Source of the DNA: CAZFDT01 sp964518335
GTDB taxonomy: Bacteria > Planctomycetota > Phycisphaerae > Phycisphaerales > Phycisphaeraceae
DNA: 64,000 nucleotides
Assembly: GCA_964518335.1 (NCBI GenBank)
Contig: CAZFDT010000019.1
Location: 11,081-75,080 of the forward strand
Direction of reading: 5' to 3'
Part shown: one piece after another, positions 8,586-16,664 of the stretch
Layout of the letters: every line of letters begins with the position of its first letter
Numbering within the stretch: the stretch's first letter is position 1
The notes under the pieces: generated by a model
Database searches by the model: none
What the model saw: only the letters and a program-made list of their open reading frames with translations
What the model was told of the DNA's origin: nothing
Position numbers and translations under genes: made by a program

Positions 8586-9107
8586 ATGAGCATCAAACGC
8601 ATCGGCCACGCCTTCCTCGCTGACACCGCCCGCGTCCTGGGCGAGGTGGACTTGGGCATCGACGTGAGCATCTGGTACGGCGTCGTCATCCGCGGCGACG
8701 TCGCCCCAATCACCATCGGCGACATGACCAACGTTCAGGACAACACCGTCGTCCACTGCGACAAGGGCCACCCCAACGTCATCGGCAAGCGCGTCACCAT
8801 CGGCCACGGCGCCATCGTCCACGGCGTGTTCGTCGGCGACGGCGCCCTCATCGGCATGGGCGCACGCCTCCTGGGCCGCTCCCAGATCGGCGCGGGCGCG
8901 CTCGTCGCCGCCGGCGCCGTCGTCCCCGAGGGCCTGGTCGTCCCCGCGGGCATGGTCGCCATGGGCGTCCCCGCCAAGGTCACCCGCCAGACCACCGACC
9001 GCGAGAAAGAGTACCTCCTCAAAATCCCGCCACGGTACGTCGAAGTCGCCCGCCTCCACAGCGACAGCCCCGACAACCCTCTCTGCCGCCCCTGGGGCCG
9101 AACCTAG
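8586..9107 (+). CDS. Gamma-carbonic anhydrase family hexapeptide-repeat protein
   Basis: Left-handed beta-helix protein (173 aa) of the gamma-carbonic anhydrase/YrdA group, a trimeric zinc enzyme interconverting CO2 and bicarbonate or a catalytically altered relative. Hexapeptide repeats run from about 15 to 140. Counting from the ATG at 8586, candidate metal histidines are H62, H74 and H79 (GHPNVIG, TIGHGAIVHG), and VIRGDVAPI and NVQDNTVVH provide the conserved Arg, Asp and Gln. A TTG two codons upstream is an alternative start. It is the last gene before a convergent ABC-transporter gene. The acidic proton-shuttle loop of archaeal Cam is not obvious, as in most bacterial YrdA-like members, so activity is uncertain. 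Confidence 0.85.
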   Translation: MSIKRIGHAFLADTARVLGEVDLGIDVSIWYGVVIRGDVAPITIGDMTNVQDNTVVHCDKGHPNVIGKRVTIGHGAIVHGVFVGDGALIGMGARLLGRSQIGAGALVAAGAVVPEGLVVPAGMVAMGVPAKVTRQTTDREKEYLLKIPPRYVEVARLHSDSPDNPLCRPWGRT

Positions 9108-9217
9108 CGACGGTTTCACATCCCACTCGATCGCCGCGCCATCGGTGTGATCTCGTCACCCCCGCGCACAGCCTGCCCTCACAGAGGTGATGGCGGAAAG
9201 CCCAGCCGCGGGAGCGG

Positions 9218-9233
9218 GCAGGCTTTCGCCTGC
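9218..9233. repeat. Small perfect hairpin in convergent intergenic gap
   Basis: GCAGGCTTTCGCCTGC forms a 6-bp perfect stem with a TTTC loop. It lies in the 231-base gap between the convergent carbonic-anhydrase and ABC-transporter genes and is nested in a longer imperfect inverted repeat (GGCGGAAAGCC ... GGCTTTCGCC). No U-tract follows on either side, so it is not a classic terminator; it could be a bidirectional 3'-end element. The rest of the gap shows nothing else. Confidence 0.4.
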
Positions 9234-9338
9234 GAACCATCTGGGATCGGTATGAGTGGATCGCAACGGTTCGCCGGTGTCTTGCGTTTCCCCACTCTCG
9301 TCATTTGCCCGCCTTGGCGCCGGTGCATGGGCTGGCCG

Positions 9339-11018
9339 CTATGGGTTCGGCTGCCAGTGCCAGGCGCCGTTGTCGTGGAGTTCGAGCACGCCCTGATGCA
9401 GGTCGCGGATGTCGGGCGAGGTGTCGAAGGTCATGAAGGTGATGCCCTTGTGGGCCAGGGCCTGGAGCATGGCCCGCAGCACCGGCGGGCTGAGGGTGGT
9501 GCTGGTGCGGTCCAGCAGCGCGAAGGCGGGCGCGGCCAGCAGCAGGCGGGCGACGGCCAACTGCTGCTGCTCCTGGAGGGAGAGCTTTCCCGCCCAGTCC
9601 ATCTCGGCGTCGAGGTCGCCGACGCGCTGCAGCAGGGCATCGAGTTCCGTGTCGTGCAAGGTGGCGCGGACCTGCTGGTCGGAGATGTCGCGGCCGGTGC
9701 GCACGAGCACGTCGCGCAGGGTTCCCGGCACGATATAGGGCTTCTGGGGCAGGAACAGAATGTCGTCCAGCGGCGGGCGGGTGATCTGGCCTTGGCCGTC
9801 GGGCCAGATGCCGGCAGTGGCGTGGAACAGGGCGATGCGGGCGGCCTCGTTGCTGCCGGTCACCTGCACGCACGTGCCGCGCGGGATCGTCAACGAGAGG
9901 TCGGCGATCAGCGGCGTGGCCTGCGGCGAGGCGGTGAGCGTGAGCTGCTCGTAGGCCACTGCAGCGGCATCCTCACGGGTGACGATGCCCGGCCGGACCG
10001 CGCCGGTGGATTCGACCGCCTCGGCGAGCGAGTCGAGTCGCGCGACGACGGCGGCAAACGATGAGATCGAGCCGAACTGGTTGACGATCAGCGAGAAGGC
10101 GCCCAGCAACTGGGCGAAGGCGATCGCCGACTGGGTGATCACGCCGAAGTCGATCTCGCCGCGGATGTAGCTGGGCGCGATGAAGAGCGTGGGCACGACC
10201 GGGATGAGGTAGTTGTAGCCCGTGGTGAAAAAGCTGAGGTTGCGGTTGACCGCGATGATCCGGCGGACGTTGTCCACCAGGGCGTCGAGTCGGCCCAGCA
10301 GCCTGGCCTTGATGCGGCCTTCGCGGCGCAGGATGGCGATGGACTCGGCGTTCTCGCGGACGTGAATGAGATCGGCGCGGAGGTCGGCCTCGCGGTCCGA
10401 CTGGCGGTAGTTGAGCCCGACCAGGGGCCGGCCCAGCAGAATGGTCAGCAGCGTGCCGACGCCGGCATACGCCACCGCCACCATGAACAGCATGGGGCTG
10501 ATCGACCACAGCACGCCGGAAAAGGAAATCGCCGCCAGCGTGCCGTTGACGAAGATGAGGGTGAACGACAGCGTGGTGGCCGTGAAGGCGCGGATGTCCT
10601 CGGCGATGCGCTGGTCGGGGTTGCCGATCTGCCCCGACTCCTTGAGCTGCAGATAGGTGCGGTCCTGGAGGTAGCGGCCGATCACGCGTCGCGTCAGCCA
10701 CGAGCGCCACAGCAGGCCCAGGCGCTCCTCGGCGAAGCGATAGAGCACGGCCACCACCGTGATCGTGGCAAACATGCCCACGTACAGCAGGGCCATGTTG
10801 GCGAAGCGGGGCATGTCACGGTCGGCCACGGCCGTCATGAAGTCGCGTCCGACGTAGCTGTTGACCACGTTCAGGCCGTTGACCGCCATGGCGAAGGCGA
10901 AAAGGAGAATGACCAGCAGCCATGCCGCGCGGCGGACATCGGAGGTCAACAGGTCGGCGACGGCGCGCAGGAATCGGCGGAGGGTGTGGCGATGGCGTCT
11001 GGCCGAGGGTGCGTTCAT
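9339..11018 (-). CDS. ABC exporter, SbmA/YddA-like, with degenerate ATPase domain
   Basis: Fused membrane plus nucleotide-binding protein (559 aa) of the ABC_membrane_2 group (YddA, BacA/SbmA, peroxisomal ABCD). Residues 1-350 hold about six membrane helices and the family segments WRSWLTRRVIGRYL and NPDQRIAEDIRAFT. Residues 360-559 align with an ABC ATPase, but its motifs are damaged. The Walker A position reads TGSNEAARIAL (387-397) with Arg394 where Lys belongs. The signature is LSLQEQQQ (479-486). Walker B keeps Asp503 but has Arg504 instead of the catalytic Glu. The switch region is TFDTSPD with no His. The Q-loop (LPQKPYI) survives. The transporter is therefore unlikely to hydrolyse ATP in the usual way; SbmA itself lacks an ATPase and uses protons. 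It follows the GH144-like gene by 30 bases. Confidence 0.85.
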   Translation of the reverse strand: MNAPSARRHRHTLRRFLRAVADLLTSDVRRAAWLLVILLFAFAMAVNGLNVVNSYVGRDFMTAVADRDMPRFANMALLYVGMFATITVVAVLYRFAEERLGLLWRSWLTRRVIGRYLQDRTYLQLKESGQIGNPDQRIAEDIRAFTATTLSFTLIFVNGTLAAISFSGVLWSISPMLFMVAVAYAGVGTLLTILLGRPLVGLNYRQSDREADLRADLIHVRENAESIAILRREGRIKARLLGRLDALVDNVRRIIAVNRNLSFFTTGYNYLIPVVPTLFIAPSYIRGEIDFGVITQSAIAFAQLLGAFSLIVNQFGSISSFAAVVARLDSLAEAVESTGAVRPGIVTREDAAAVAYEQLTLTASPQATPLIADLSLTIPRGTCVQVTGSNEAARIALFHATAGIWPDGQGQITRPPLDDILFLPQKPYIVPGTLRDVLVRTGRDISDQQVRATLHDTELDALLQRVGDLDAEMDWAGKLSLQEQQQLAVARLLLAAPAFALLDRTSTTLSPPVLRAMLQALAHKGITFMTFDTSPDIRDLHQGVLELHDNGAWHWQPNP

Positions 11019-11048
11019 GGGCGGTTCTCGTGGTCTGCCAACGCGACG

Positions 11049-12368
11049 CTAGGCCAGCCAGCCGCCGGTGAATCCGGCGCGTCGAAGGCCCGTGACGATG
11101 GGTGGACATCGCCGCATCAGATTCCAGATCAGGCCGCTGCGGTGGTTTTCGATCATCAGCGCGATCGGTCCCTGATCGATGCCGAAGTGGTAGGGGGAGA
11201 CCCAGAATCCGGGCGCGGTGTCGGTCACGAACGTGCGGTTGAACGAAGGTCGAAAGCCGTGGCGGTGCGTCGGCCCCAGGTCCATGGCCGCGAAGTGGCG
11301 GACCGTCGGCGTCACGATCTCGGGCGCGAAGGGGAGCGACGCCACGACAACCCAAGGGGCCACTGTGCCGTCGTCGGGCCCCAGCGGCGCGCCGCGCGCG
11401 TTGTAGTCGAAAAAGTCGCGCTCGACACCGGCGATGCATTTCTTCATCCACCCCGGCCCGTCGCAGGCGGTGAAACCCCAGCAGTGCTCGCCATAGCCCG
11501 CCCACTGCATGGGGTTGTCCATGGCGTAGGCCTGCTGCACGTAAGTCGCCTGGCGGCTGTTGAGGAAATAGTCGCTGCCGTGATCGCGCATGAAGGCGTC
11601 CTGAATGGCGCGGAAATCGATCCAGATATGCGAGAACTGGTGCGTGAACAGTGGCCCGCAGTGCAGCAGCTCGCGGCCGTAGAACTGCTTCCACTGATAC
11701 GTCGCACAGTAAGCCAGGTAACTCTCCGGCGGCAGCGGCCGGGTGGGCGAGCCCAGCCCGAGGATGTAGAGCAAAAGCCCTTCGTCGTAGCCCTGCCAGC
11801 GGTGCGGAATGAAGCCGCTCTCGGGTCGCCACCCGTGCGACAGTGCCGGCCCGCCATCGAGCACCCAGTCCCAGTCGGCGCGCTCGTACAGCGCGTGGCC
11901 CAGGCGGCGCACCTCGGCTTCGTCGGCCGTGTCCTGATCGAAATACATCGCCGCCGTCAATGCACCGGCGAACAGCAGCGCCGAGTCGATCGTGGACAAT
12001 TCGCACTGCCAGACGCGTCGGCCCGACTCGATGTCCAGGAAGTGGTAGAAGAAACCTCTGTGCCCCGACGCGTCCGGCTCCGGCCCCTGCGGCGCGTCGT
12101 AGAGATAACGCAGACGCCGACGCGCGATCTTGGCGGCAAACGCACGGGTCAGCACGCCACGCTCGACCACCACAGGCAAGGTCGCCAACGCCATGCCCAC
12201 CGCCGACACGCTGACCGGAGCAGTCGGGTCGGTCTTGTCCCGCACCAGGCCGTTGTCCGGATTGCTCTCGTGCAGGTAGTACAGCAGCGAGGCGAACTGC
12301 AAGTGATCCAGTTCCAGATCGCTGAGGGCGGCAGAGGACGTTGGATGGGAAGCAGCCGGGTCACGCAT
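11049..12368 (-). CDS. Glucoamylase-like protein (PF10091; GH144-type glucanase)
   Basis: Alpha/alpha-barrel protein (439 aa from the ATG at 12368; a TTG at 12401 would add 11 residues). Segments SNPDNGLVRDKT, GHRGFFYHFLDI, ELSTIDSALLFAGAL and GFIPHRWQGYDEG, followed by FTHQFSHIWIDFR and YGEHCWGFTACDGP, match the family named glucoamylase-like or DUF3131-related, whose characterised GH144 members are endo-beta-1,2-glucanases. No signal peptide is evident, so action would be cytoplasmic unless export is unconventional. It is upstream of, and probably co-transcribed with, the degenerate ABC exporter, suggesting a glucan or oligosaccharide pathway; that link is inference. Confidence 0.8.
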   Translation of the reverse strand: MRDPAASHPTSSAALSDLELDHLQFASLLYYLHESNPDNGLVRDKTDPTAPVSVSAVGMALATLPVVVERGVLTRAFAAKIARRRLRYLYDAPQGPEPDASGHRGFFYHFLDIESGRRVWQCELSTIDSALLFAGALTAAMYFDQDTADEAEVRRLGHALYERADWDWVLDGGPALSHGWRPESGFIPHRWQGYDEGLLLYILGLGSPTRPLPPESYLAYCATYQWKQFYGRELLHCGPLFTHQFSHIWIDFRAIQDAFMRDHGSDYFLNSRQATYVQQAYAMDNPMQWAGYGEHCWGFTACDGPGWMKKCIAGVERDFFDYNARGAPLGPDDGTVAPWVVVASLPFAPEIVTPTVRHFAAMDLGPTHRHGFRPSFNRTFVTDTAPGFWVSPYHFGIDQGPIALMIENHRSGLIWNLMRRCPPIVTGLRRAGFTGGWLA

Positions 12369-12636
12369 GGATGAACGCCTCAGAGGCGACACGGCCGGCA
12401 ACGCTCAGGCGCGACGATCGCCTGTCGAACGCCAGGCACGGATTGTCGAGGGAGGGGGCGACGAAAGCCGACATGGCAGGGGCTCATGTGGCGGTGGATT
12501 CTACCAGCCCCCGCCCGGAGGCGCGGCCTCGAGCGGTCGAGCGAGTTTGGTAATATTGCCTGGTCCGGCGCCGATCTGCCGATAGGATTGGGTACGGCGT
12601 GCGGGGCGCAACAGATATCGACAGGAGCGACAGGTC

Positions 12637-13128
12637 ATGGCCGACAGGACGACAACGCAGGTGCTCAAGCCCAAGACGACAGGCCGCCCGGTGGCGGACC
12701 CGCAGTCGTTGCGGAAGCAGATCGACGACTTTCGCCGCAGCCAGAGCCAGGTGATCAAGGACTCGATTACCGAGTTGGAAGCCAACCGCGAGGAGATCGA
12801 GCGGCAGGCGCGGATGGCGCTGGACGAGATCGCCAATCAGATCGGCGAGTTCGAGAAGCTGCTCGACGACGTGGAGGGCATCGGCGCGGGCGAACCGCAC
12901 ACCAACGGCGGCGCGAACAAGAGCATGACGGCCGAGGAGCAGCTCAAGGCCGACGCCCGCCGCATCGTGCAGGAGCTGCGCGCCAGCGGGTCGTGGATCA
13001 GCCGCGGGGACCTGGCGCGGCTGGTGCGCGACGGCAACGTCGAGGCAGCCCTGGCTACCTTCAACGCCGACGACTTCGAGAAGCGCGGCAACGGCGACAG
13101 CATCGAGTACCGCTGGGTCGGGCTCTAA
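12637..13128 (+). CDS. Coiled-coil hypothetical protein
   Basis: A 163-aa cytoplasmic protein without a recognised enzyme motif. Residues 20-90 (SLRKQIDDFRRSQSQVIKD and following) are strongly charged and heptad-like, predicting a coiled coil. A short Gly/Asn linker is followed by a compact C-terminal part (AEEQLKADARRIVQELRA ... SRGDLARLVRDGNVEAAL ... YRWVGL) that looks like a small winged-helix or DNA-binding-like module. AGGAG occurs about 14 bases upstream and GACAGG nearer the ATG. It stands alone between the divergent GH144-type gene (268-base gap without a clear promoter) and the convergent outer-membrane protein gene. Confidence 0.6.
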   Translation: MADRTTTQVLKPKTTGRPVADPQSLRKQIDDFRRSQSQVIKDSITELEANREEIERQARMALDEIANQIGEFEKLLDDVEGIGAGEPHTNGGANKSMTAEEQLKADARRIVQELRASGSWISRGDLARLVRDGNVEAALATFNADDFEKRGNGDSIEYRWVGL

Positions 13129-13167
13129 GCTCGTGCCGCGGTCAGCGCGTCGCCCAGGCAGCGATCG

Positions 13168-14013
13168 TCAGTATCGCCACGTGAACCCCGTGAACAACGC
13201 CAGGTCCTCCGCCGCGCGCGTCATCCCCACTCGCGTTCCCGCGTCCAGCACCAGGTTGCGGTGAACCTCATACGTCAGCCCCGTGCTGAAGACCGCCTGA
13301 TACGCCGTGTCGCCATCGCTGCTGACGATGCCGATGTACTCGACGTAAGCGCCCAGCGCGCCGGCCACATCGAAGCCCAGCACCGCGGTGTGGAAGAACT
13401 CGACGTCGTAATCGTCGTCCGCATCGTCGTACACGGCGTCGATTTCGGCCATGAAGCCCAGACCCCAATTCTCCGCAGCATCCCAGCCGAGCATGAACAT
13501 GAATCCCCCCTCGACGTGTCGGCTGCTCACGTCATCATCGCCGATGGGTAACTGAATAAAAGGCATCACGCCAAAGGCAGTGTTGAACGGGCCGTCGTCG
13601 CCTTGGCCGGGATCGTTGCCCCAGATGTTGATCTTCGTGCGCACCTGCAGGTCGCCCGTGCCCTCCGCCACGTCGCCGGCGGCCGTGTCGCGCTGGTACA
13701 GGGGCAGCACGAGCTGGAGGTCCACATGGTTGAGCAGACCGAACTTGAGATTCGTCTCGCCCAGCGTCCAGCCGTGGGTATCCTCGCCGCGCCGGTTCCG
13801 CCGGTACTCGGCAACGCTCATTTCGACCTGCACGTGCCCGGCATCGACGGTTCGCGGGCTTTCGGTCCCGTCGGGCCGATCGGCGCTGAGCGGTCGCATG
13901 AGCTGAGGCGGGGTCGGGTTGAACAGGTGATAGGGGCTTTTGTCGGGCGTCTGCGCGGCGGCCGCACACGACAGCGACGCCACGACGGCCCATGCGGTCC
14001 GGTCGATCATCAT
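13168..14013 (-). CDS. Transporter-family outer-membrane beta-barrel (MetA-like)
   Basis: Predicted outer-membrane protein (281 aa) of the 'MetA-pathway/phenol transporter-like' group. The chosen ATG at 14013 has GGAG 8 bases upstream and gives a short signal MMIDRTAWAVVASLSCAAAAQ. Mature sequence features are the opening RPLSADRPDGTESPRTVDAGHVQVE, alternating beta strands (TNLKFGLLNHVDLQLVLPLY, TGDLQVRTKINIWG), and a C-terminal aromatic residue (LFTGFTWRY) as expected for BAM recognition. The function in this organism is unknown; relatives are annotated as putative aromatic uptake channels without much biochemistry. An AT-rich inverted repeat lies just upstream. Confidence 0.75.
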   Translation of the reverse strand: MMIDRTAWAVVASLSCAAAAQTPDKSPYHLFNPTPPQLMRPLSADRPDGTESPRTVDAGHVQVEMSVAEYRRNRRGEDTHGWTLGETNLKFGLLNHVDLQLVLPLYQRDTAAGDVAEGTGDLQVRTKINIWGNDPGQGDDGPFNTAFGVMPFIQLPIGDDDVSSRHVEGGFMFMLGWDAAENWGLGFMAEIDAVYDDADDDYDVEFFHTAVLGFDVAGALGAYVEYIGIVSSDGDTAYQAVFSTGLTYEVHRNLVLDAGTRVGMTRAAEDLALFTGFTWRY

Positions 14014-14053
14014 CAGTGCTCCAGATGAGAAGTTTGACAGATCGCCATTCAAG

Positions 14054-14069
14054 TTTTGAATTATCAAAA
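14054..14069. promoter_or_regulatory. AT-rich inverted repeat upstream of outer-membrane protein gene
   Basis: TTTTGA-ATTA-TCAAAA is a perfect 6-bp inverted repeat in a 70-base gap otherwise flanked by GC-rich coding sequence. It lies 41-56 bases upstream of the MetA-like gene start and so fits an operator or promoter region; no convincing -35/-10 pair was identified. Confidence 0.35.
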
Positions 14070-14083
14070 TTCGGCGGCGGCTG

Positions 14084-14578
14084 TCAACCCATCGCGTCCA
14101 GCGCCTTCCACAGCGCTTCGAGCAGGTGCGGCGGAGGGAGCACGTGGGCGTGGCCCAGCTTCTCCAGGGCCTTGACCATCGGCTGCACCGCGCTGAGCCG
14201 GCCCTCGCGGTAGGCCCGCACCAACAGCGACACCACCCCCTCGCACTTGATGAAGCTGAGCTTGGCCTTCTCCTTGATCGGGCCGTCAATGATGACCAGC
14301 GAGGCGCCGATCGCCAGCGCCAGGCGAAGCGTCGCCGCTTCGGACTTCGTCGCCGACGCGACTCGCTCGGGGATGGCCTGGTTCGGTCGATCGTCCATCA
14401 CCACCAGCCACGCAGGCGTCACAGGAATCTGCAGGGCATCGAAGCAGGAACGCGCTATCGCCACTTCGCCGAAGAACTCGGGCAGGAGTTTGTCTTTGCG
14501 GATCGCGGTCAGGGCGAGCAGCGATTTTTCGCTGACGACCACCGGGCCATCGTCGGTTGTGAGCATGCCGCGGGCCAT
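14084..14578 (-). CDS. DUF3368-type PIN-like protein
   Basis: A 164-aa cytoplasmic protein. The C-terminal half, EAATLRLALAIGASLVIIDG, followed by a helix with LSFIKCEGVVSLLVRAYREG and LSAVQPMVKALEKLGHAHV, matches the DUF3368 pattern (predicted PIN-fold nucleic-acid-binding proteins, some toxins). The acidic residues expected of an active PIN nuclease are partly present (Glu and Asp in SEAATLR and VIIDG). No antitoxin-sized partner precedes it. On the minus strand TACAAT (14590-14585) is followed by six bases and then the ATG, so the mRNA is probably leaderless. It lies 20 bases downstream of the ATP-grasp gene but appears to have its own promoter. Confidence 0.6.
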   Translation of the reverse strand: MARGMLTTDDGPVVVSEKSLLALTAIRKDKLLPEFFGEVAIARSCFDALQIPVTPAWLVVMDDRPNQAIPERVASATKSEAATLRLALAIGASLVIIDGPIKEKAKLSFIKCEGVVSLLVRAYREGRLSAVQPMVKALEKLGHAHVLPPPHLLEALWKALDAMG

Positions 14579-14598
14579 GCGGGGATTGTACGCCCGAT

Positions 14599-15642
14599 CT
14601 ATCCCACGCCCTTGAGTTTGTAGCCCAGGCCGATCATCACCAGACGTTGGAGCAGCTGCGGGTAGTCGATGCCCGCGGCATGGGCGGACTCGGCGAAGTC
14701 CTCACCGAAGGCGATCTGGGGATTGGGATTGGCCTCGATGACATAGAGGCGCCCGCTCTCGGTCAGACGGAAGTCCAGCCGCGCGTAGCCCGACAGTCCG
14801 AGCGTGCGGTAGATGCGTTTGCACAGGTGGGGCAGCTCTTTGTTCAACGGCTCGGGCAGGTTCTCAGCTTGGCGCGATTCGAGGCCGATCTTCTTCTGAT
14901 ACTCGTAGTCCCACTTGGTCTTGCCGGTGGCGATCTTGGGCGCGTCTTCGCGCAGCTTGGTGAAGTGCAGCTCCCAGGGCGGGAGCGTGTCGAGTCGGTA
15001 GTTGCCCATGACGCCGACGTAGATTTCGCGGCCGTCGATGTATTGCTCGGCAATGGCGTGCGTGCCCAGCGTCTCGTGCACGAACCGGACGCGCTCGGCG
15101 AGCTTCTCCTCGTCGTGGACCACCGAGGCCTGGGCGATGCCGACGGAGCCTTCCTCGGTGAGCGACTTGACCAGCAGCGGCAGGGCCAGGCGCGGCGGGC
15201 GCTTGACGCGCAGCCCCATCGGAAACACGTGAAAGTACGGCACGCGAATGCGGTGATGCCGCAGGATCATCTTCGTCAGCGCCTTGTCGTGGGCGATCAT
15301 CAATCCGCGCGGGTTGCACCCGGTGTAGGGCAGGCGGCACATCTCCAGGTAGCTCACCACGTGCGCGTCCCATACGCCCACGCCGTCGAACTCTTCCAGC
15401 AGGTTGAACGCCAGGTGCGGCTTGAACTCATCGATCTGGGCCTTGATCGGCGCCAGGTCGCTGCCGATGCCCAGCACCTTCACCTGGTGGCCCAGGTTCA
15501 TCAGCGTCGTCCACACGTCGTACTCGGTCTTATAGGGCGCGATCTCCTTGTCGGACAGTCCCTCGATCGACGCCGGCGGAACCAGCGACTCCTGCACCAG
15601 CAGGAGCACGCGCAACGGCTTGATGGGCTTCTTCCTGCTCAT
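14599..15642 (-). CDS. ATP-grasp ligase (D-Ala-D-Ala-ligase-like)
   Basis: ATP-grasp family carboxylate-amine ligase (347 aa). The ATP-binding segment LPLLVKSLTEEGSVGIAQAS lies at about 171-190, and the Mg/ATP-binding end YARLDFRLTESGRLYVIEAN with NPNP near 297-320 resembles D-alanine-D-alanine ligase. It lacks the usual N-terminal Ddl substrate-recognition signature, so the substrate may be other amino acids or peptides. It starts 2 bases after the stop of a HEAGH metallopeptidase. Pairs of such metallopeptidases and ATP-grasp ligases recur in bacteria, but their product is unknown to me. It is probably part of a coupled operon with the DUF4230 protein. Confidence 0.8.
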   Translation of the reverse strand: MSRKKPIKPLRVLLLVQESLVPPASIEGLSDKEIAPYKTEYDVWTTLMNLGHQVKVLGIGSDLAPIKAQIDEFKPHLAFNLLEEFDGVGVWDAHVVSYLEMCRLPYTGCNPRGLMIAHDKALTKMILRHHRIRVPYFHVFPMGLRVKRPPRLALPLLVKSLTEEGSVGIAQASVVHDEEKLAERVRFVHETLGTHAIAEQYIDGREIYVGVMGNYRLDTLPPWELHFTKLREDAPKIATGKTKWDYEYQKKIGLESRQAENLPEPLNKELPHLCKRIYRTLGLSGYARLDFRLTESGRLYVIEANPNPQIAFGEDFAESAHAAGIDYPQLLQRLVMIGLGYKLKGVG

Positions 15643-15644
15643 GG

Positions 15645-16664
15645 CTACAGCATCACGCGGTGATTGGCGCTATGGATGAAGTTCATCGTCTGCACGCAGA
15701 GCATGGCGACGGCCTCGACGAAAGCGCGCTGGCGCGACATGGGCACGCGCAGGCGCAACTCGCGGCAGCGGTCGATCATGTCCTGCAGCACCTGGTCGAT
15801 CGTGTAGGGATGCTCGCCCGACCAGCGCGCGACGACGCGGCGCAGCTCGGGGCTTTGTCGGCGGAGGAAACGCACCGCCGACTCGCGGTGGGCATGCTCG
15901 CGGTCGCCGGAGAAGATCTTGTGCAGGTCGGCGTCGTAGAAGTCGGGCCAGTCGTCCATGTAGTAGAGGCGCTTCTTGCGGTAGTGCTCGCGCAGCGTGG
16001 TGCGGATGCCGCGGATCGGCTCGACGGCGACGCGGCTGCGCACGGGCGGGGCCTGGGCGGCGATCTGGCGCATGAGACCATCGACATATTCGAGCTTGCG
16101 CAGCGCCGGCCACCCGCGGTAGCGCTGCCGCCAGTGCTGGGGCCCGCGAAGCCAGACGGCGAACGTCTCGGCGAAGTCCTCGGCGGGATGCGCCTGGGCG
16201 TACCACATCTCCAGGTGCTGCACGTAGTTTCGGCTCGTGGGCTTGGGGCGATAGCTCTCGGGGTATTTCTGCGAGTAGTTGCCGAACACCTCGCGCCAGC
16301 TCCTTTTGAAATGCAGGCGATAGGCGGTGTCGATGCAGTGGCCCGCCTCGTGGCGGAGGATCTTCATGCACGACTCGGTGGTGCCGCCCTCGACATCGAG
16401 CATCTGTCGGCGTTCGAGCTGGATCAGCCGGGGGTGGGCGAGATAGAACGGGATGGCGATGCCGGGGATGCCGTCGGGGCTGAACCACTCGCTGGAGAGC
16501 CAGACGTGGGGCTTGAACGTCAGGCCGCGACGATCGAGTTCGCGGTAAAGCTGGCGCACGCGGGCGGCCAGGGGCGGACGGTCCACGCGGAGGGGCAGAT
16601 CGCACATCCGCAGGTTGAGCAGTTCGTCGTCGCTCTTGCCGGTGAGCCGGACGCGGGCAGTCAT
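15645..16664 (-). CDS. Putative zinc-binding metallopeptidase
   Basis: Zincin-like protein (339 aa) of the 'putative zinc-binding metallopeptidase' group. The metal motif HEAGH is at residues 105-109, with the probable third ligand in an AEDFAETFAVWL helix around 161-172. The surroundings (ESCMKILRHEAGHCIDTAYRL, PTSRNYVQHLEMWYAQAHP) are characteristic. No signal peptide or membrane segment is seen, so it acts in the cytoplasm unless exported otherwise. The start overlaps the stop of the DUF4230 gene by ATGA and the stop is 2 bases before the ATP-grasp start, indicating tight co-translation. The substrate is unknown; a peptide made or trimmed together with the ATP-grasp enzyme is a reasonable hypothesis. 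Confidence 0.8.
   Translation of the reverse strand: MTARVRLTGKSDDELLNLRMCDLPLRVDRPPLAARVRQLYRELDRRGLTFKPHVWLSSEWFSPDGIPGIAIPFYLAHPRLIQLERRQMLDVEGGTTESCMKILRHEAGHCIDTAYRLHFKRSWREVFGNYSQKYPESYRPKPTSRNYVQHLEMWYAQAHPAEDFAETFAVWLRGPQHWRQRYRGWPALRKLEYVDGLMRQIAAQAPPVRSRVAVEPIRGIRTTLREHYRKKRLYYMDDWPDFYDADLHKIFSGDREHAHRESAVRFLRRQSPELRRVVARWSGEHPYTIDQVLQDMIDRCRELRLRVPMSRQRAFVEAVAMLCVQTMNFIHSANHRVML

Noticed and set aside
10362..12374. A 670-residue plus-strand frame opposite the ABC exporter and GH144-like genes
   Set aside because: It crosses two well-supported genes on the other strand and has no recognisable domain.
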